A DNA stretch of 64,000 nucleotides from contig NZ_CP011834.1 in NCBI RefSeq assembly GCF_001412575.1, positions 1,178,001 through 1,242,000 on the forward strand, given 5' to 3'. The position numbers were made by a program, and so were the translations under genes. Below, one piece after another: positions 60,944 through 64,000 of this stretch. Each line of letters starts with the position of its first letter. The first letter of the stretch is position 1. The notes beneath the pieces were generated by a model, which ran no database searches, had not been told where the DNA came from, and saw only the letters and a list, made by a program, of their open reading frames with translations. The DNA comes from Limnohabitans sp. 103DPR2. Lineage in GTDB: Bacteria; Pseudomonadota; Gammaproteobacteria; Burkholderiales; Burkholderiaceae_C.

Positions 60944-63361
60944 ATGGCAACACAAGAGTTTCCTACGCAAGCCAAAATTGTGATTGTGGGCGGTGGTATT
61001 GCCGGATGCTCGGTGGCTTACCACCTGGCCAAGTTGGGCCAAACCGATGTGGTTTTGTTGGAGCAAGGCAAGTTGACCAGTGGCACGACCTGGCATGCTG
61101 CCGGTCTGGTGGGGCAAATGCGGCCGAACCGCAACATGACCCGAATGAGTAAATACGGCATTGACCTTTACTCAACTTTAGAAGCGGAAACAGGCTTGGC
61201 CACAGGCTGGAAGCAATGTGGCAGTGTCAACGTGGCCCGTACCCCTGAGCGCATGAAAGTGTTGCGCAAGCAAATTGCATTGGCCCGTAGCTTTGGAGTT
61301 GAAGTGCACGAAATCACGCCACATGAAGTGGGAGAGCGTGCGCCTTTGTTACGCACCGATGATTTGGTGGGCGGCATTTGGATTCCTGGCGATGGCAAGG
61401 CCAATCCCGCTGACCTTTGCATGTCTTTGGCCAAGGGTGCGCGCCTAAAGGGTGTGAAGATTTTTGAAGACATTGAAGTGACGGGTGTTGATTTGCACAA
61501 CGGACAAGTCAAAGGTGTCAAAACCAAACAAGGCGATATTCAGTGTGACTTCTTGGTGAATTGCGCTGGCCAGTGGGCACGTCAATTTGGGCAACTGGCA
61601 GGCGTCAACGTGCCCTTGTATTCCGCCGAACATTTCTACATCGTCACCGACAAAATTGAAGGCATTCACCCGATGTGGCCGGTGGTGCGCGACCCCGATG
61701 GCTACATTTATTACAAAGAAGAAGTGGGGGGCTTGGTCATGGGTGGCTTTGAGCCTGTGGCCAAGCCTTGGAACGTGCACCCCATTCCTTCCACTTTCCA
61801 ATTTGAACTGTTGGGTGAAGACTGGGATCAGTTTCAAATCTTGATGGAAAACGCCATTCAGCGAACACCTTGTCTGGAAACAGCCAAGGTCAAAATGTTG
61901 CTAAATGGCCCAGAGAGCTTCACGCCCGATGGCAATTTCATTTTGGGCGAAGCGCCTGAAGTACGCAATTATTTTGTGTGCGCTGGCTTCAACTCTGCGG
62001 GCATTGCCAACTCAGGCGGTGCAGGACGTTTGATGGCTGAATGGATTGTGGGCGGCGAGCCCAGTGTTGACTTGTGGGATGTGGATGTAAGGCGGTTTGG
62101 TCCGTTCACAGGCAACCGAAAAGCATTGTCTGAAAGAACGGCAGAAACTTTGGGGCTGCATTACGCGATGCGTTGGCCGCGCCAAGAGTTAGAGACAGTT
62201 CGGCCTTTGCGTTGTTCGCCTCTTTATGACATTTTGGCGGCAAAAGGTGCTGTATTTGGCAGCAAGAATGGTTGGGAACGTGTGAACTATTTCCGTCCTG
62301 CAGGCGCTGCACCAGCACGCGATACGTTGGACACGCCAGATTGGTTGCCATGGATGCAAGCTGAGCAGAGGGCCACACGGGAAGCTGTGGCACTCTACGA
62401 TCAGAGCTCCTTCTCCAAGTTATGGGTGCAAGGCCCTGATGCTTTGAGTTTCTTGCAGCACATGTGTGCCAACGACATGGATGTTGCCATCGGCAAAATG
62501 GTTTACACCCCTTTGCTGAACGATCGGGGTGGTTTTGAAAGCGATCTGACAGTGATTCGTTTGACCACCGACCGGTTCATGGTTGTCACAGGTTCAGGGC
62601 AAACCACGCGTGATTTGGATTGGCTGCAACGCCACGTCACACAGGACATGCGCGTCTACATCAATGATGTGTCGGCGCAGTATTGCGTGCTGTCTTTGAT
62701 GGGGCCCAACTCGACCGCCTTGATGGCGCGTGTGTGCCCCGACGATTTGTCGCCAGCCAGCTTGCCTTTTGCACACACACGCGAAGTGGATGTGGGCCAT
62801 GCCAAAGTTCGCGCAGCGCGCATGAGTTATGTGGGCGGACCGGGTTATGAGTTGTACGTCCCTGTTGAAATGACGCGCCACGTTTATTTGACCTTGCAAG
62901 GCGCAGGTGTCGATTTGGGTTTGCGTGACGCGGGTTATTACGCCCTCGATGCGTTGCGCATCGAAAGGCAGCGAAGGGCCTGGGGCGCGGAAATGGGTCC
63001 TGATGAAACGCCTTTTGAAGCTGGCTTGTGGGCCGGCGTCAAATTGGACAAGATGTCTGATTTCAAAGGCAAGCAAGCATTGCTTGCACGCAAAACACAA
63101 GGAAACTCAACTTTGGACAAGAAGTTGGTGAAGATCGTCGCCAAATCACCTGAACATTACTTATGGGGTGGTGAGCCCCTGAACGTGAAGGGGAAGTTTG
63201 TCGGTGAAATTACCTCAGCAGGTTGGGGCTATGAAGCTGGGGCCATGGTGGCTTTGGGTTACATCCGAGGTGATTGGGCCCGCCAACCCATTGACCAATT
63301 GCAGGCGCAAGCCGAGTTGTGGGGTGTCCCCATTGATGTGGTGATTCATGAAGCCAACTAA
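60944..63361 (+). CDS. Dimethylglycine/sarcosine-dehydrogenase-like flavoprotein with a GcvT domain
   Basis: An 805-residue cytoplasmic enzyme with two domains. The N-terminal DAO-type FAD domain (about 1-380) has VIVGGGIAGCSVAYHLAKLG and TTWHAAGLVG, in which His51 matches the histidine that carries covalent FAD in dimethylglycine dehydrogenase. A linker follows, then a folate-binding GcvT domain (about 460-800) with MSYVGGPGYELYVP. Such enzymes remove N-methyl groups and pass the carbon to tetrahydrofolate. Co-transcription with phosphonate genes suggests a substrate such as N-methyl-AEP or the sarcosine/dimethylglycine it would yield. Confidence 0.87.
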   Translation: MATQEFPTQAKIVIVGGGIAGCSVAYHLAKLGQTDVVLLEQGKLTSGTTWHAAGLVGQMRPNRNMTRMSKYGIDLYSTLEAETGLATGWKQCGSVNVARTPERMKVLRKQIALARSFGVEVHEITPHEVGERAPLLRTDDLVGGIWIPGDGKANPADLCMSLAKGARLKGVKIFEDIEVTGVDLHNGQVKGVKTKQGDIQCDFLVNCAGQWARQFGQLAGVNVPLYSAEHFYIVTDKIEGIHPMWPVVRDPDGYIYYKEEVGGLVMGGFEPVAKPWNVHPIPSTFQFELLGEDWDQFQILMENAIQRTPCLETAKVKMLLNGPESFTPDGNFILGEAPEVRNYFVCAGFNSAGIANSGGAGRLMAEWIVGGEPSVDLWDVDVRRFGPFTGNRKALSERTAETLGLHYAMRWPRQELETVRPLRCSPLYDILAAKGAVFGSKNGWERVNYFRPAGAAPARDTLDTPDWLPWMQAEQRATREAVALYDQSSFSKLWVQGPDALSFLQHMCANDMDVAIGKMVYTPLLNDRGGFESDLTVIRLTTDRFMVVTGSGQTTRDLDWLQRHVTQDMRVYINDVSAQYCVLSLMGPNSTALMARVCPDDLSPASLPFAHTREVDVGHAKVRAARMSYVGGPGYELYVPVEMTRHVYLTLQGAGVDLGLRDAGYYALDALRIERQRRAWGAEMGPDETPFEAGLWAGVKLDKMSDFKGKQALLARKTQGNSTLDKKLVKIVAKSPEHYLWGGEPLNVKGKFVGEITSAGWGYEAGAMVALGYIRGDWARQPIDQLQAQAELWGVPIDVVIHEAN

Positions 63362-63425
63362 AGCCTGTTGCGGGCAGGCATAATTTGACCTGTGCCCCTG
63401 TGGATGTTTGGGCGTAGGAATTTGA

Positions 63426-64000
63426 ATGACTTTATTGGCGATTTTGTTGGGCACCTTGGCCGCTGGCATTGGCAGTGTGTGGCTTGCGGCGTGGCTCAGC
63501 TTTGGCATTGTGAGCCGCTACACGCAGCACATGCTCAGTTTGGCTGCAGGCGCTTTGCTCGCCACAGCCTTTTTGCACCTGTTGCCCGAAGCCTTCGAGG
63601 CTGGCGTTGAACCCCACAACCTGTTTGTCACGCTGCTGTTTGGTTTGCTCTTTTTCTTCTTGCTCGACAAAGCCGAGTTGTGGCATCACGGTCATGAACA
63701 CCACCATGGCGATGCGCACCATGGCCATCATCATGACGATGATCACGACCATGCAGCCGACGCTTCACACAATCATGACACGCATGCCAAACCAATGGCT
63801 GGTGGTTGGGCCATTTTGGCTGGCGACAGCGTCCATTGCTTTGGCGATGGCGTCTTGATTGCTTCGGCCTTTATGGTCGATTTGCGCTTGGGTGTTGTGG
63901 CTGCCTTGGCCGTGCTGGCGCACGAAGTGCCGCACCACATGGGCGATTTGGTGGTGTTGAACGAAGGTTCCCGCAGCCGTCAAACAGCCATTTTGAAAGT
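63426..64000 (+). CDS. ZIP-family metal transporter, cut by the window edge
   Basis: The first 191 codons of an inner-membrane metal transporter. The start MTLLAILLGTLAAGIGSVW leads three early helices; a cytoplasmic loop very rich in histidine and aspartate follows (about residues 95-122, HHGHHHDDDHDH inside it). The metal-path helices are HCFGDGVLIA and HEVPHHMGDL. Zinc or another divalent metal is the likely cargo. The 64-base gap after the preceding gene and the different function suggest it is outside the phosphonate operon. Confidence 0.88.
   Translation, partial: MTLLAILLGTLAAGIGSVWLAAWLSFGIVSRYTQHMLSLAAGALLATAFLHLLPEAFEAGVEPHNLFVTLLFGLLFFFLLDKAELWHHGHEHHHGDAHHGHHHDDDHDHAADASHNHDTHAKPMAGGWAILAGDSVHCFGDGVLIASAFMVDLRLGVVAALAVLAHEVPHHMGDLVVLNEGSRSRQTAILK

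Overview
The window looks like chromosomal DNA of a betaproteobacterium in the order Burkholderiales, probably a freshwater Comamonadaceae relative (Limnohabitans/Rhodoferax/Polaromonas type). The reasons are two orphan Bug-type (TctC) binding proteins, a BPSS1780-type membrane protein, a type II (kinase-fold) ThrB next to polA, and a Comamonadaceae-style sox cluster and 2-aminoethylphosphonate (AEP) locus. This placement is from family knowledge; no database search was run. I saw no rRNA, tRNA, CRISPR array, insertion sequence or phage genes.

1-22.3 kb is mostly housekeeping: an RTX calcium-binding protein, an M16 protease, a BMP-type binding protein, a Bug protein, dcd, a DEAD-box helicase, a TonB-dependent receptor, an alpha/beta hydrolase, a second Bug protein, guaC, uvrD, slyD, thrB, polA and a Nudix hydrolase. 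Several of these genes have a -10-like hexamer only 6-9 bases before the start codon.

22.3-43.7 kb is a sulfur-oxidation island. It holds a complete soxCDYZAXB set with a SoxH-like hydrolase, flavocytochrome c sulfide dehydrogenase (fccB) with two cytochromes, a DsrE-like protein, two tandem YeeE/YedE (thiosulfate-uptake type) transporters, TauE, two rhodaneses, an AhpD-like protein, thioredoxins, OsmC, a SoxR/SqrR-type ArsR repressor and an FNR-type regulator. CsoR/CstR-like operators lie in front of a rhodanese gene and in front of the DUF302/OmpP1 genes. A perfect 36-bp palindrome with an FNR-box core lies upstream of soxC. SoxCD with FccAB predicts full oxidation of thiosulfate and sulfide to sulfate.

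43.7-63.4 kb is a phosphonate locus made of two divergent operons that share one 157-bp control region (54245-54401). The leftward operon holds the AEP transporter (phnS, phnT, phnU), the AEP transaminase phnW, and then a glutamine-synthetase-like ligase, an iron alcohol dehydrogenase, a PuuD-like gamma-glutamyl hydrolase, an aldehyde dehydrogenase and a HAD phosphatase. These last genes have the composition of a gamma-glutamylated amino-alcohol pathway. The rightward operon holds a GntR regulator, phosphonoacetate hydrolase (phnA), phosphonoacetaldehyde dehydrogenase (phnY), a Na/Pi transporter with a PhoU tail, a PhnZ-like HD enzyme, an EamA permease and a dimethylglycine-dehydrogenase-like flavoprotein. 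The PhnW-PhnY-PhnA route accounts for AEP to acetate plus phosphate. The added modules suggest that N-methylated or hydroxylated aminophosphonates and related amino alcohols are also used. A ZIP-family metal transporter runs off the right edge.
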